Positions 24,553 through 38,209 are shown, counted from the stretch's first letter. The stretch: DNA of 64,000 nucleotides from Ashinkailepas kermadecensis (GCA_034440615.1 JAOTOM010004278.1:82501-146500); one strand, 5' to 3'. The notes: a model not told the origin generated them from the letters alone. Translations and numbers: made by a program.

Positions 24553-24608
24553 GTGGGCGCGAATTATGAATTCTGGTCGAAGCGCCCCAAAGCCCAAATA
24601 ACTAACTG
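24553..24608 (+). mobile_element. T element, plus orientation
   Basis: Starts TGGGCGCG, contains AGCGCCCCAAAGCCC and ends AAATAACTAACTGG. Flanks CAATCTACT and TAATCTACC are a probable short duplication. Confidence 0.75.
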
Positions 24609-26340
24609 GCTAATCTACCAAGTAGAACATGTTCTAAGTTTGCTATTCTGCGTTCAGGATTTGCCCTACTGGTTTGCCCCTGGTTCCTGCATTCCGCCAA
24701 TGCGCCACCATGAAGCCATCCAACAACCGTCCTTTGTCAAGAATATACAACAATGACAGGACCAGCGCCTGTGATACATGACTGTGCTGCATGACATTAG
24801 TGGCAGCTCCAGGCAGCCTCATCTTGTGGAGAACGACAGCAATTTTAGCTCGTTCTTTCAATTGAACGTTATCGATCTGATCTTACAGTGAAGAAGTATC
24901 TTACGGAAATGTATTTTGCCATGATTCGTTCTGGTGACATCACCTAATAAGCATGCGAATGTTGCATGCGTAATCTTCAAGTGCTGCCTGCGAAAGCTAA
25001 CTGGAAATTACGTTAGAAAATATGTATTAAAACATGACCATTAAACGTGTCTTAGCCCAGTCAAGAAAGACTTGACAATTGTGCTTAGAATCCGATTCTC
25101 CATCAGTGATATGCACGTTTCTCAAGATAATATCATGCAGGATATAATCGTGAGAAAAGAGTTCCATTTGCGGCCTACCAGGTACATATGTCGTTAAAAA
25201 AGGCATGTATAAAGCTGTCAAGACATGAGAACAGTCTTCAGATCTGTGCTTGCAAATCGGCCACTTTGGGCTGCATGGTCGGGATTCCTTTCTGGATTTT
25301 CAGGGTAATTATGCAATCCACAGGTAGAGCTTAAAAAACAACGAGCTCAGTGGGTCGGTCGGTACGGATCAAAGGCGGTAAAAGGGCGTGACCTACCACC
25401 ACCTATTCTTGTTGTGTCTTCTTGGAACCGATTTTGGCATCTCATTTGGGATTCTTCCGCTTTTTTTTGGCGGCCCATGTCTGCCTTTTTCGCGATTTTC
25501 GTTTAAAACGATTTCAGGCTCCCTCCAGGCGATTTTGACTCCTGTTAGTTACCGTGGCTTTAGAAAGCGACTGCAGTTTAAGATAACTGCTCGACTGCAG
25601 CTTAATATGTTTGTGAATTTTGGCGCTAATGGCACGTGTTGTCCCTTTGGAAACATGCTGGATCTGCTCCTGGGACCACTGTTGGTCCCAGGTTAGGTCA
25701 ACAACAAGGTTAGGTCCTTTCTTTACATGCAAAACATGACATTGATGCTAGAACTGAAAATTCCACGAGTCTTCTGGAAGCCTTCCGGGTGCCATGGCCC
25801 CCGCAACTTGTATGCATCGCTACACCAATGCCGTGAGGGACAAAGCAGCAATTATTTGGAAACATGGAGTTGAGGCTGGCGACGTATACACGACATAATA
25901 TGCTAATGCATTCCCATTTTCTACACCGACCCTCTAACAATTTAGTGGTACTTCGGTCTGTGATCCAAACACCTCACCCAGTAGCGCAGCCAAGGAAGGG
26001 AAAGGCAAGGGAAAATTATCCACATTTAAGAAGCAATGGCCTGAACTAAAACCGCCTGGTCTTTCGCCATGAACAGCTGCTTCCAGCGGCGTAGGAGGAA
26101 GGTGTGTCATACAAAGAGCAGGGGTGTCTGTTCATGGGAACTATTTGGGGAAGCAGTGGATTGGGCCTAGAGGCGTCAAACATCCATGAGGGCCGGCTAT
26201 CGGATGTCATGTTCAGTTATGGAAATATTGGGGAGCCTCTCAGATACAAATTGACACCTGCGGGGTACGGCACATATGGGGGCATCTACCTTTCCGTCTC
26301 CCACCATAAAATATGGTGATATTTTACATTACCCCCATGG
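24609..26340. other. Unassigned
   Basis: Contains a GGCGCTAATGG unique region with no exon or element recognised on either strand. Confidence 0.3.
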
Positions 26341-26349
26341 GATTTGCAT

Positions 26350-28200
26350 GAGATACAATGTCAAAATCCCTCCTCCCCAGAAGTGACGTCCTTATTCCCC
26401 GGCTGCTTAATCATCGAAGCATGGTCCAACCTGTATTGCTGGGGTTCCCTCTTTGGAAGAATCATGGCATTGCGCCTCCCCATCCACTCCCAAATAGGAT
26501 GTGTGGCCGTCAGAACCCATTGTGTATTAGTGGATTCGGAGTGGGGGCACCAAGAGCGAGTTCTTGCCACTCTCTCGATCAGAAAACGGCTCCTCACCAA
26601 TCGGAAAGTGGCGCTCCATTGCGAAGGCTTTACTGCACCAGCGGCAGATACAAGGGGGGGGGGGGCATACGCCGACTTCCCCTCATGGAGAAGTGGCTCC
26701 CAACCGGGAAGCCTCGAGTTCACCTCCTCCCCCACCGCTCAATGGATTTTTTTTCAGCCAAAGGATCCCATATCAGGAGAATAGGCGCCACTTTGACAGG
26801 AAAAGGAGGCCTTCAGTATACTTGAGTCGACACCTCCACTCAACAAAGGAGATAGGATCTCGGAGCACACTCCTCCCCCATCCTCTTAACACGCGCACTG
26901 GAGGGGGGGGGGAATCCGCCCACCCCTCCGTTTTTTTAGACTTAACTGCAGATTTTACCGGTCGATATACGCGATTTTCTGCGTACCTGCTTAGAAATGA
27001 CCGGCGCGTCGTTTAAAGCAAGAAAAATGGAAATCGGCAGACATTTTTTTGAGTTAGGAGCCGTTAAAGTAAAAAAAATATTAGCGCCAGACCACAAAAA
27101 TCGGCGCTGATGCGCTTCCCGTATATCCGCAAAAGGGAAGTGTTCTTGGCAACACTAGCGACTTGTTTGATGTATATTGATATGCTATATAGTTTCAAGA
27201 TCATGTTAGGTCACCGAGGTCAAGTCAGGTCAAGTTCATGACAGGTTAATGGAGCCAAACTTGGTCAACTGGAATGTTGTCATAAATGCACTACTGTTTG
27301 TCATTGTGTACCTAAGCGTTTCCATACTTTATTCATGTACTTCACTCCTTTCTTCGCGAAGCCGATTGCGCTGAGCTGCCCGACGGAGCAGTCGGGCGGG
27401 CGGCCCAGTTCCGGTAACTGGAACAGGTAACTGACTTGATAAAGTGCTGCTATATAGGTGACCTGAGGTCAAATGTCGGGTCTAGCATCTGTAGTGCATC
27501 ATTAGTAATGTCCAAAACATCATTGATGCCCATTTTGGAGCATTTAAACACAATCACAGCGATCCATAACAATGACAAGCCAAGCCACGCAAAACAAGAA
27601 AATTTTGACAAATGTGACCTCATTTGACCTTGAAGATATTGACCTAAGGAAATTAAATTTGCACACAATAGAGTTCACTACCGTACCCATCCACCCTGCA
27701 AATTTCGTTCCTCCAGCTTTAATAAGAGCCGAGATCTTGGGGGGGGGGGGGGGGGGAATCCGTCCCCCCCTCCAGTGCGCGTAATTTTCAGAGGTCCTCC
27801 AGGGCGTGTGTTAACAAAACTTTTCCACCCTTCATGTGTACATCGGCCAGAACTTGGGAAATTTATCGGGGAACACTTCACAGCTTATCGGAAGTCCCCC
27901 TCCCCGCCGAAAACAGTCAGCTGGATCTGCCTTTAAACCGGCCTGCCTAAATCAACAACCATGGTCCAAGTCCTTCGACGAAACGGGATACCTTCCCTAT
28001 ACGGGGCGGGCATATGCACTCCTCCTTTGAAATGTTCTGGCTCCGAAGCTGAATGCACTCCCTCGCCTGCTAGCATTTTTTCAGCCAAAGGCGACCTTTT
28101 CACACTAAAGGACATGCTCAAGGTGCTCCAGTGTACCCTCTCCACCGCTCGATTATTTTTTCCCGCCGAAGGCACCCTCCAGGGTAGTAGCCTGACTATA
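26350..28200. repeat. Diverged array of about 0.1-kb units, split by TTAA element copy 2
   Basis: Blocks such as CACCGCTC(A/G)ATGGATTTTTT and TTCAGCCAAAGG recur on both sides of the transposon at 26886-27814. Decay prevents a firm unit length. Confidence 0.45.
26886..27814 (-). mobile_element. TTAA-flanked inverted-repeat element, copy 2 (inverted)
   Basis: TTAA at 26886-26889 and 27811-27814. Left end CACGCGCACTGGAGG matches the right end of copy 1, and right end CCTCCAGGGCGTGTG matches its left end, so the copy is inverted. The shared interior includes the CCCGACGGAGCAGTCGGGCG palindrome and the CAAATGTGACCTCATTTGAC stretch. No transposase frame. Confidence 0.8.
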
Positions 28201-28209
28201 TGACTATAG

Positions 28210-29555
28210 CCGTGCCAGTGCTATATAACGCTGGATGGAAGGTAACCCAACTTAGCCGGCAATAAAGCCGGCAATACAACTGGTAACAATACCAACACAT
28301 TGACAATGCGTTGCTTTCCAGCACGTCGCGCCTCCAGTTAAATTATTCATAGCATTGAAATGGCTATGGATGCGTTGCATCCCGGTTCAGGCTACTAAAT
28401 TCGAAGGGCTTATTGGACCAATCCTGTAGTGACTGGACGAAAACTCTGCGATTGGAAAGGTTGATGAACGCTGAATGAGAGCTTCCAAGTTATGCAAAAT
28501 TGTGATACAGAAATATAGCAAGATAATACAGAAAAATCCGATATGCTCGGGCAGGTCAAATTTGTATCCAGTAGATACAAAATTTTCATACACCACTTTG
28601 ATTCAGTTAGGTGTCGTAGTGCTCAGCGAACCACACCTGCGATGAGGTTATTTTTAATAAAACTGAAGTTTGATCCACACAAAACGAAAGTGGTAGAACT
28701 CATTCCACTTGATGTAAGTTAAAGTGCATACACTTCTCGTTTTGCTTAGGTAATTTGTAAACTTATCTGTAAAATAATTACTTGCAATATGATGAATCGA
28801 ATGCAAGGTGTTTTTCGTGTACATTGCTATTCGCTAAGATGAATGTATGGATAACTAAACTTCAATATCTGCATCGTTGTACTGCGCAAAATGCCAAGAA
28901 ATTGAGATGGAATAACAGAAAACTGTGCTCCGCTGCAATTCACGGTCTTCTGCACCTCATTTGGCTTTTCCTTCACCTATAAGGTAGCTCCGAAGTTAGG
29001 TGCTAATTAGGTGTCGAAAGCACATCACTCTTGTTTTTTTCCCACATCACCCAGTTAGCTCTGCTTCACTTCATTCTCGCTTAATGGCAACCGCTCAAAG
29101 ATGCTAGAATGTGTTTGTTTACAAAGTCAGCTGGCTAATATGAATCGCTGGGCATTATACGGCAATGGCGCAGCGGGTTTTCTTGTGGTCTATATCAATC
29201 TTCGGCACCGGAACAGCTCCGAGGCTGGCTTCAGACGTGAATAAAAAGCATTTTGGCGATAATTCACCTGTGGAATTCTGAGGGATGTTTTTGTATACAT
29301 TTTATATTGATATGTATAGTACTTATCAAAAGTGAGACATTTTGGTGCTGCTTGGTAGCTTCACGACGTGCCAAGTACGTGGCGTGACCAGTAGCTTGGT
29401 ATAAGGATGCCGAAAAGATATCGGAAGCCATGTATAATTAAAAGCTGTCCTAGGTGTTAATTTGCACCAAGCTGTGAGAATTTGAAAACACTCCTGTAAA
29501 GGAAAGATACCACAAGCAAGGACAAAAAGATACCCAGGACCACGAACATCCATGC
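28210..29555. other. Unassigned
   Basis: No exon or element recognised. Confidence 0.3.
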
Positions 29556-29559
29556 ACAC

Positions 29560-30945
29560 ACTTACCAATTCCTATCTAGCCATATTCACTCGATCCCGCG
29601 TACCACGCGTGGAACGAGTGTCCCATCAATAATTTTAAAACCCCATCCATGCCTGCTTAAAGGGGCTTGCACCGTGTACACCTACCAGCATAAATCTCAC
29701 CCCATTCACCACTAATCAGAACTAAAAAAACAAGACTCCCCAACCTAAACAATTTGTTCGCTCTATTTTTGCATACATTCAATAAGGGACTCCACACAAC
29801 ATCAGCAGGCAGCATATTTCCATTGATCAACCACCATTTGACTAAAAAGCTGTTATCTGCTTAGCTGCTTGGTTGGTTGGTTATTGGTTTTACGACACGT
29901 CGACAGTTGAGTCATATAGCGTCGCCAATCTCTCACGCCGATTGGTCGCGGGCGAAGAGTAGCGACAGGTGAAACTCGAACCCACAACCTTTCGATTGTG
30001 AGACGAGCATCCTACCCCTAGACCACTCGTCCCCTGCTTAGCTGCTTAAAAGCTGCTTAGTTGCCCTACACCTTGACTTGTCTAACCCGAATGGACGACC
30101 CCTGTGATATCCTAAATAGAAGAGCATCATTCAGATTGACCTTATATAACCCTTTAACGAGTTCATACATTTCAATCATATAACCCCTTAATCTCCTATT
30201 CTTGAGTAAGTACATGCCTAATGTCACAATCCTTTCTCCATATTCTAAGTTGCCTAGTCCACTGATGAGTCTAGTGGATGTGCCATGCACTCCTAGCTTA
30301 TCTGTATCTCTTTCTAAGTAAGGGCTACATGCCTGCACATAATATTTCAAGCGGGGTGGGGTTGCGCACAGGATAAGTATAGTTTTGCATGACTTCCTTG
30401 CTCTTATACCTCACGCTCCAGTTAATGATTTCCAGCATTCTGATTGCCCTGTTTCTAGCTGAGGTTGTTGAATTGTTGTTCTGCTTTACGGTCATTTGAA
30501 ACTAACACCTAAGTCTCTTTCCTCTTCAATAACATCCACTTCCCTAGCTCCCATCGTATATCTGAAAGTCTCACCTCCGGGCCCCAGATGGATAACTTTA
30601 CACTTGTCATAATTGAAAGACACCTGCCGTTTGATTGATTGATCATTTGATTCGAATTATTGTATGGATCAGCCCACTGTTTACGTCCTCCAAGTATAGT
30701 TGAATATTACCAGATTGATCACTACTGTTAGCCACTCCTACCAACTTGCTGTCATCAGCAAATTTGAACACCAATATTCCTCAGCCCTACCTCAAAGTTG
30801 TTCACAAAGATGCTAAAGAGAAGGGGACATAGAGCAGAGCCGTGCGGCACTCCACTTGGAACACCCTTCCATTCAGATATGCATCCATTTAACACCACCC
30901 TTTGGTTCCGTATCCTTGAGCCATGCTTTAATCCAACCTACCAGT
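29560..30945 (-). pseudogene. 5'-truncated CR1/Jockey-type LINE (RT C-terminus and 3' region)
   Basis: Minus-strand translation gives broken reverse transcriptase: SGVPHGSALCPLLFSIFVNN near 30800-30860, the catalytic FADD motif at 30751-30762, then after frame breaks a C-terminal part with YYVQACSPYLERDTDKL and RRLRGYMIEMYELVKGL (30066-30350). It aligns with the LINE at 59470-60840, including the 3' non-coding part. A family-A SINE (29871-30033) is inserted in it. The 5' break is at about 30945. Frameshifts make it inactive. Confidence 0.8.
29871..30033 (-). mobile_element. Family A SINE inside the LINE
   Basis: Flanked by CTGCTTAGCTGCTT (29857-29870 and 30034-30047). Complete head and (AACC)n tail; younger than the LINE copy. 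Confidence 0.95.
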
Positions 30946-30949
30946 CCCC

Positions 30950-31380
30950 GTGCAGCGGACCTCGCGGCAACCGTGGCGGCGACGTGCTAGTCGCTAGCAA
31001 CGCCTTCATGTCCGGACCAACCAAGCAGCCAGCCGAGCACCGACACCGCTGCGCCGCCGTCACCGCCATCAGGGCTGACGCCCGCGCCTCCTAACCGGCT
31101 TCCCACCACACACCACGGCACCGATTAACGGCCGGGACGCGCCCCTCCCCACCGGAAGCGACCTTGCTCGGCCGGCGGCAACAGACGGCGCGGCGGGGGT
31201 TGAGTTGAGGGGAGGGGTGAGGGTGGACACGTGTCAACGTGAGTAAACAGCTCCAACCATCCCCCTACCCCAGTCAGCTGATGGCAGGAGCCGGCTCTGA
31301 CGTAACGCCCGCCGCCGTCGGCGGTTACCGGCTGTCCCCGGGGCGAAGTTGCCGGTATTTCCAGCAGCTCACGCTGAACA
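30950..31380. promoter_or_regulatory. GC/CpG-rich island
   Basis: CpG-dense block starting where the truncated LINE ends. The Ala/Arg-rich frames look compositional. Possible promoter; nothing decisive. Confidence 0.25.
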
Positions 31381-32330
31381 TGCTAATATTGTAAGTTCTG
31401 GGAGAGTCGGGCCAGAATGACAAACATCACGAGTGCTTGTTATCTGTCGTCGTGTAGTGGCAATGTTTACCTCAGGTGGGTCCGTTCAGAGATCTCTGCA
31501 TTGCAGTGAGAGCGCTTGCACGAGTGCTTGATATCTGTCGTCGCGTAGTCACAATGTTTACCTCAGGTGGATCCGTTCATAGACCTAGGCATTCAGTGGC
31601 TGGAGATCCTCAGATTGTGAGCAGAGGATGAATCATGACGTCACATTTAAAACCCGTAAACGCGAATGAATGTCTTTTTTGGTGAATTGGGTGCATACAA
31701 CACGTCATCAATTGACAATGTTGAACGAGCAGACGCCAATATCAAGTACTGATACCACATGGACGAGAGAACAACAGGCGAGGCTGAAGTCGGACCAGGG
31801 AAAATCAACATGTCGATAAGGAAAATGGAAGCTGCCTCTAAACAAATTCGGCTTAAGATGAACGACGCGAACCGACTAGCTGAAACACAATCACAAAGTT
31901 GTTAAACTTGCCTATGCCTTAGGTAAGCATATGGGTTCTCATAAATTTAGTCTGAGGAAAATATCGCCTTAACCAAGACTCGCGCGCGACATTTTGCCAT
32001 CTTGTGCAGGGGGTTGTTGCAACGTCCTCCGACGTTTTCAAAATGAGAGTGCGAGTGACAATGGAAAAAAATCAGCATGTTGCACATGGGATCTCGCAAT
32101 TAGTATTCGATTTGGTATCACAACATCCTTTGGTACACTGCTATCCTTAAACTAACACCAAGTCCGTTTAAAGGTAAGTGTTTGTAAAAAGTCAAGTTTT
32201 CACATTTAACCGTTCCCTGTGAAATACATAACCGAAGTGAACTTGAAATGTTCAGCATAGCATTCCTCAGCATCCTGAGCTACTACCGATATGCTATGTT
32301 ACAATTAGACCCATAGGTCAAGGGTCAAAT
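31381..32330. other. Unassigned, with an imperfect direct repeat
   Basis: CACGAGTGCTTG(T/A)TATCTGTCGTC recurs about 86 bp apart (about 31428 and 31514), followed both times by ACAATGTTTACCTCAGGTGG-like sequence, so this is a short two-copy duplication. Otherwise nothing seen. Confidence 0.4.
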
Positions 32331-32345
32331 GAAATCGAACTGTCG

Positions 32346-32518
32346 GGGGCAGCGGTAGCTCAGTCGGTAGGGAGCTGGACTCTTGATAATAAGGTTGTGG
32401 GTTCGAATCGCACAACCGGCGGGATTACCAAGTCCACCCGCGACCAACTGGTGTGAGAGGTTGGCAATGCTATATGATCCAGCAGTCGGATGCGTAGCAA
32501 AAGAACCAAAGTACCATC
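32346..32518 (+). mobile_element. Family B SINE, plus orientation
   Basis: Flanked by AAATCGAACTGTCG (32332-32345) and AAATCGAAGTGCCG (32519-32532). Head GCGGTAGCTCAGTCGGTAGG with loop CTCTTGA, box B GGTTCGAATCGCACA, tail ATGCTATATGATCC with CGGATGCGTAGCAAAAGAACC. Confidence 0.9.
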
Positions 32519-32532
32519 AAATCGAAGTGCCG

Positions 32533-34846
32533 ACCTCATTCCTGGGACTTCTAAAATAGGCCCGAGAACACTTGCACGATTGAATAGAAATGGACGCCGA
32601 ATTAATGTCCAGGATGGAAATTAAGTCACCGATTGACCAGGACGCCAACAAAAAGAGGGCAAGTAAAGTCAGTGACTTCGAATGGTCGTAGAAAGGTCAT
32701 TGACGTAAACACGTCATGTGAGCTGTTCATCACCCTACCACATCCCACCTTGATTATTTGGGGGCGACAAGCGTTATTAGTTGCCGTCTATTTGCGAATT
32801 CGGCGCAAGGCGGCCTGACATGCTTCGTCCCATGATATTATACCTCAGTGATCTAACAAGACACTTTCATATATATTATGCCCGGTCGACGAAGGATGCG
32901 TCATCAGCTATACTAAACGGAGGCGCGCTGACCAGTGCATTTTCCCGTGGTCCCTCCCCCAAAAAAATCCTCAGAGGATGGGCGAAGGGACTACGACAAA
33001 TCATCCTGCACGGACGATGGTTAAAATCGACTTCTCCATCAAACAGCACCCGAATGGGATGGCAAGTGCAAAGCATGCAAGATTTGCCATAAGATTATCC
33101 GGTAATACTAGAAGAGGGAAACCAATCATACTACTCAAGGTGATAAAGTTAGCTACAGTCGTGTGCAGGGGTGGGTTAACCCTAACAATACAGCAGGCTT
33201 CCCCACCTGTTATCACGTGGAGAAACTTGACCCACAATTAATTTACGATCTCGAATAAATATTAAAATATGGTAAACTGTATGACGTAGCCCCATCTTTG
33301 AACTTTAAGTAACAACTAAACACTTTGCACATATCCTTTGGCTCCCTCTGCAGGTTGGGTCAACTTAGTTCATGTTCGTGGTAACCTCAGTCACCGGGCA
33401 AAATCCATAATCTTCGGTGCCCTATCGTGAAACAAATGCGGTTTCGAGATGGTGAATTATAAACATACCGAAGACTTCAGCTTACATCACGGCACCTCCA
33501 AGGTCAAGGTATTAGTAAAAAGTCGAGGTTAATTTTAAGGAAATGGACGATGCACTGTGAAATTGACGATTTTACAAAAGGTTGCGCTAAAGGAGCGGTC
33601 ATTGATGATGCCAAAGCAAACCATCTTTCTGACAGTTCCCCACCTTTTTGCGACGATTTATTTTGCCGTGAGCTTTGCTTATGTGACCACACAATATACA
33701 TACATTGTAATACAAATGACAGTAGCAAAACACATCACGTTTAAATGAGTGAGTAAAATACAAGAGCATGTGCCGAGAGTAGCACATACCATGATACACT
33801 GCACCCAGCCTGAATGCATTCATTCTGTTCCGTAATGAATCTCATATTAGGCTCAAGAGCGCTCGTAACACACGTAACACATGTTAGAACGTCTTACAGC
33901 GAATCTCCGCCGCCCGCTGTGATAACGACTTTTACTTGAACACGATCAGAGCACATCACTCTTAATAGCATCTCCATTCCAGTTCATATCATATCACTTA
34001 TCGCAGCGTCTATCAATACATATATACATACCTAGCCACACGCACACAGTGGTGTATACATATATATATATATGTTCAAATACACAGCCAAGGGAGGGGT
34101 CCAGAGCTCCCTCCCCCTCAGCAGCCAAAAATGCATTAGATGAAACAAGAAATATTGAGATTTTCACCACTGAAAACCCCAAAAAATTGGCGCTCTAAGT
34201 CCGCCGCAAGCCTTCTCTGTTGCATAACATTTCCTTTTTGGTCGGGCTCCCCGGAAGAAAACCCTGCATGTGCCACTGCACATGTTCTTATTTCCTCGTC
34301 GCCTGACCGAAGGTCGCCTATAATTTTACATATTTCAGTGATTCATTTCCCATGCATTCCTTTTATGTTAAATCTGCGTATGTTATGTCGTGTTAAATAT
34401 TTCAGGCATAGCCATGTGTTGAGTCTTTTGATGTAATAGATGCCAAGTTTCCTACCTCTATGGTAGACTGGAGCCCCTACAATGTTCGCCCAAGCACAAG
34501 CAACTGTGGATTTGAGCATGGTTAGAAAATGGTACTGTGTAGTCCCGAGGGACGCACTTAGTTTTGTGACGGGGAGGCCCCGGGATTAGTGAGGCTGGTC
34601 GCTTTTTCGTAAATTGAACTGTGGACCTTGAGTGGGGTAAGGCTAGTCTCTGATTACACAAAAGCCCTTGATTTTTAAGCAAGTCATTTGAGCAGGTGCT
34701 AGATTGTAGTTTGTGGCTGGGGCTCTCCGGACCGGACTTCGGTGCGCTAATGCCTGCTTCGTTTGCAACATGCAGCTTTTTCTCGTCTGGGGGACATGAC
34801 CCAACCGTAAACAAACTTTGGATTTTAGCCACTGGAGTTTCACGTT
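32533..34846. other. Unassigned; possible decayed BED-finger relic near 33040-33100
   Basis: In one plus frame near 33050-33100 the peptide EWDGKCKACKICHKIIR has the W...C..C start of a BED zinc finger as found in hAT transposases, but stops follow at once. No other coding signal; a short TA microsatellite lies at about 34058-34074. Confidence 0.25.
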
Positions 34847-34856
34847 TCGAAAATTC

Positions 34857-34916
34857 CACTTTGTTGGTTTATTTGGGCTTAGGGGCGCATCGATTGCGTT
34901 GGTCATACAGCGCCCA
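34857..34916 (-). mobile_element. T element, full length
   Basis: Flanked by TCGAAAATTC (34847-34856 and 34917-34926). Plus strand TTGTTGGTTTATTTGGG, GGGGCGC and GCGCCC arms. Confidence 0.85.
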
Positions 34917-34926
34917 TCGAAAATTC

Positions 34927-35620
34927 TTAGTTCATTTTGGGCCCAAAAGCGTTAAAACATAAAAGCTAAGAGAGGGTCCCTGGACCCCTAATTGTTGTGC
35001 CTTGTGCATCCCTCTCCTCCAGTGATTTTGCACTAAGTCCGCTTAAACCTGATAGAGCTGTACTCGTTTTTAAAGCTGTGGTCATAACTTAAGGTTAAGG
35101 TTTTATTTTTGTTATTTAACCCAGTAGCACAGTCGAGAAACATCGGGCCTGTGCCCCACCCTATCAGCGTCTTGCCAGAAATAAAAAGCATCTGGTCAAA
35201 AGCAAACAATTTCGAAAAATGTCATCAGACATCGAAGGTCGTCGCAATCGCTGCGCTCCCTGGGATCCGGATTACACTTCGAAGAGGGGACGGTCACGGC
35301 GTTACTCCTGCATAGGAATCATCCCTGCACCCCTGGGGTTGAAGCCCACCGGGAAACTGAAGGCAGTGAGGCCCCTAACAAATTACGAGCTATCACTCAA
35401 CCCGGCTGCCAGCAAACCATTGCCAAAGCCAGCTGTCATCTCAGCAGCTCTAGTTCGGAAATTAAAGACATTTTGCAATAATATCAACTTGGGCGGGCCT
35501 TTCCATAAGCAAGCTATTCTTTAATGGCTGGAAGCAATCTTTAGTGGTTTTAACAGTGGTATGTTGGCGCCAAAATTGTGTTCTTTCCTCTACCTGTTGG
35601 TGACCATTTCCCTGGTCCGG
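34927..35620. other. Unassigned
   Basis: No feature recognised. Confidence 0.3.
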
Positions 35621-35630
35621 TCTCCGAGTT

Positions 35631-35815
35631 ATCGTTTGCTTGTTGTTGTTTATTGGATGGTTCTCTACACACTTCATGCACGATCACGGCTTATGCCGCT
35701 GCCCACACTGTTTCGCCGGTGTGCCACGGGATTGGGAAATGTCCCGAGTGGTGTTGAGCCCGGGACTTTTGGTACCCAGAGCTCAACACCTTAACCACTC
35801 GGCCATCGCCGCCCC
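35631..35815 (-). mobile_element. Family D SINE (Ser/Leu-tRNA-like head, different tail)
   Basis: In the RNA sense the head is GGCGATGGCCGAGTGGTTAA, box A of the Leu/Ser type, followed by GGTGTTGAGCTCTGGG. The tail carries CGTGATCGTGCATGAAG and ends AATAAACAACAACA, unlike the A/B/C/T tail. Flanks TCTCCGAGT and TCTCGGAGT look like a duplication with one mismatch. Confidence 0.75.
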
Positions 35816-35829
35816 TCTCGGAGTGGTTG

Positions 35830-37980
35830 ATGCCACAGCTGGTTCTGTTCGACTGCGAGGAAGCTGTCCGCCACCACTCCGGAGCATGTCCATGCCATGT
35901 CCAGTCTTCATCTGTCTCATCGAATAAGGACAGGGGTCTACTGCTGATATGATGGCTTACTCCCATATTTACCAAGCAATATCTGGTATTGCCTAGGGTC
36001 ATTATGGCCTGGCTTGGTAACTCTTCAAGGCCATTCCATGACTTGTGTGCTCCGTATAACGCAGGTGGTCCGGATATGATACCTCATCCACTTGTGCTCC
36101 CGCCTTCATAATCAGGTAGTCACACTGTGTATAGTACACGAGCCGCAGCGAGCCAGTTTATGTCACTGATAAGCTTCAACAATACAAATCCAAAAGAAAG
36201 GAAGTATTTTAATCTTGACGTGCTGAGCACGTGGTGATTGAAGCAAGGAAGCGATGAGATCAGCGATGGGCTACGTGGAAGTCACAATCATCTATCCGAC
36301 CTGCAGCTATCGTTCATCGTTGACGCTGGATATTCACAGAGCAACCGGCTGTGACTAATGTAACATCAGAAATACCAGTGCCGCATCATCCATGCGTGTA
36401 ATTATACATACATGCATGGACAGTCACGTTGAATCGTGATGTCCATCCCTACAAACATAGATACCTTTATACATGTGTCGATATTATATTGCAATATGTT
36501 AGTAATATCGTTGCTATAATAGGTAGACATCGCATGATTGGCCTTGCCATTCCCTGAGATTGACACTCTCAATCCTCGCAGATATAATGGAAGCAATTCA
36601 CAAGTAAAATGAAGCACGACTGGTATGAAAGCATGGAGTCATACTCGGTAGCTTATATAGCACGGAACAGTATCGATCATTGCACTTAGCTTCATATTAC
36701 TGTTGTTATATTGCCTTCAAATGATTAAGACAGCTCACAAAAAGGGCAGGTGCGCGCATCACCACGACACAAATATATCGTCACTGATCCATATTCAGGA
36801 TTAGATTCAGGATGAAGTTGAGAAAAATGATGAGGTCCACGTTTCAGGATTCACCAGCTTTCTGGTGGTCGGATGGACACCGTGTGGACCGGTAGGTGAG
36901 TCAGGCCCTGTAACAATGACAGACTGGTCAGCGGCTGTGATCACACAAGGCAAATCGTTCTTGTTCATTATCCATGGCGTCTGTTTCGGTCCACGAGCAC
37001 ATTGGCACGGGCGCCAGTAAGATAACAGGTATAATTTGGAAAACACAATACGTGCTCAGATAAGCTGTGGAAAACGGATATCCCCTGCTCTGAAAGATCG
37101 CTTGATACAATGGCAAGTCTGTACTGAACTACCTCAGTGTGGCTTTGGAAATATCATCTGATCTGTTCTCACACCTCCTGTTCGAAACATTGCGGACATC
37201 GCTACGGCTGATGACAGTAGTCACTAAAGCACTCACTATGCATTTGATCGTACTGCTCGCGGGATTGTGGGCGGAAAACAAATCCGACTAGCATTGTTGT
37301 GCTCTTTCAAATTTAGACGACAATTGATACCCATAAGGTACCCCTTATACCGACATCATTGGGGGTTTTGATATCCGACCCGATGGTTTCCTTGGTAAAA
37401 AAAAAAAATCAGCACACTGGCATACCAGGACACTTCACCACCGTGTTAAAATAATGGCGTTTTGTCCTCTGTGATTCAAATACATCCAGTTCACCACGCG
37501 CATCAAATAAATAATGTCGAACGTTAACATATTGTTTGAACTAAATAATTATACGTAACGGCTGGTCGTTATTTCACCAAAGCAGCCTAATCATGACAGC
37601 AGTTCCCGCAGTTCGTCAGCCTATACAATCCTAACAGAGGAGAAAGATGCAATGCTGATTGATTTTGCTGGGGTGGTCGTGGTAGATCGGTGACAGCCAA
37701 AGAAGAAATACTTAATTTAAATCAGACATATAAATCAGACAATCAAGTGGTGAATGGTCATAGAAGTTTGTTGAAAAAATCGACCTCATACAACTGCAAT
37801 CACATGGAGGGGCTGGGACGGACCAAAACCGGCACCTTTTCATTTCAAGTGGGTGATATCGCTGGTGATAGGATATGCTGCATAAGTGTCCTATAAATAC
37901 TTTTCCAGTAACTTTGTGGATGAAGAACGAGGGTGCTGGGGAATAGTGAAATATGGAAAGAAGATACAGGATAGGTAGTG
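35830..37980. other. Unassigned
   Basis: No exon or element recognised in this 2.1-kb stretch. Confidence 0.3.
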
Positions 37981-38017
37981 GAGAATGAACACCACCGGAC
38001 CAGGTTCAGGAACATAT

Positions 38018-38019
38018 GT

Positions 38020-38096
<77 letters not shown>

Positions 38097-38153
38097 AATA
38101 TATTTATATATATATATACACATATATGTATATGTATATATACATATTTTATA

Positions 38154-38209
<56 letters not shown>

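Noticed and set aside
34458..34859. 133-codon minus frame
   Set aside because: No domain, no splice context, and its start lies in a T element.
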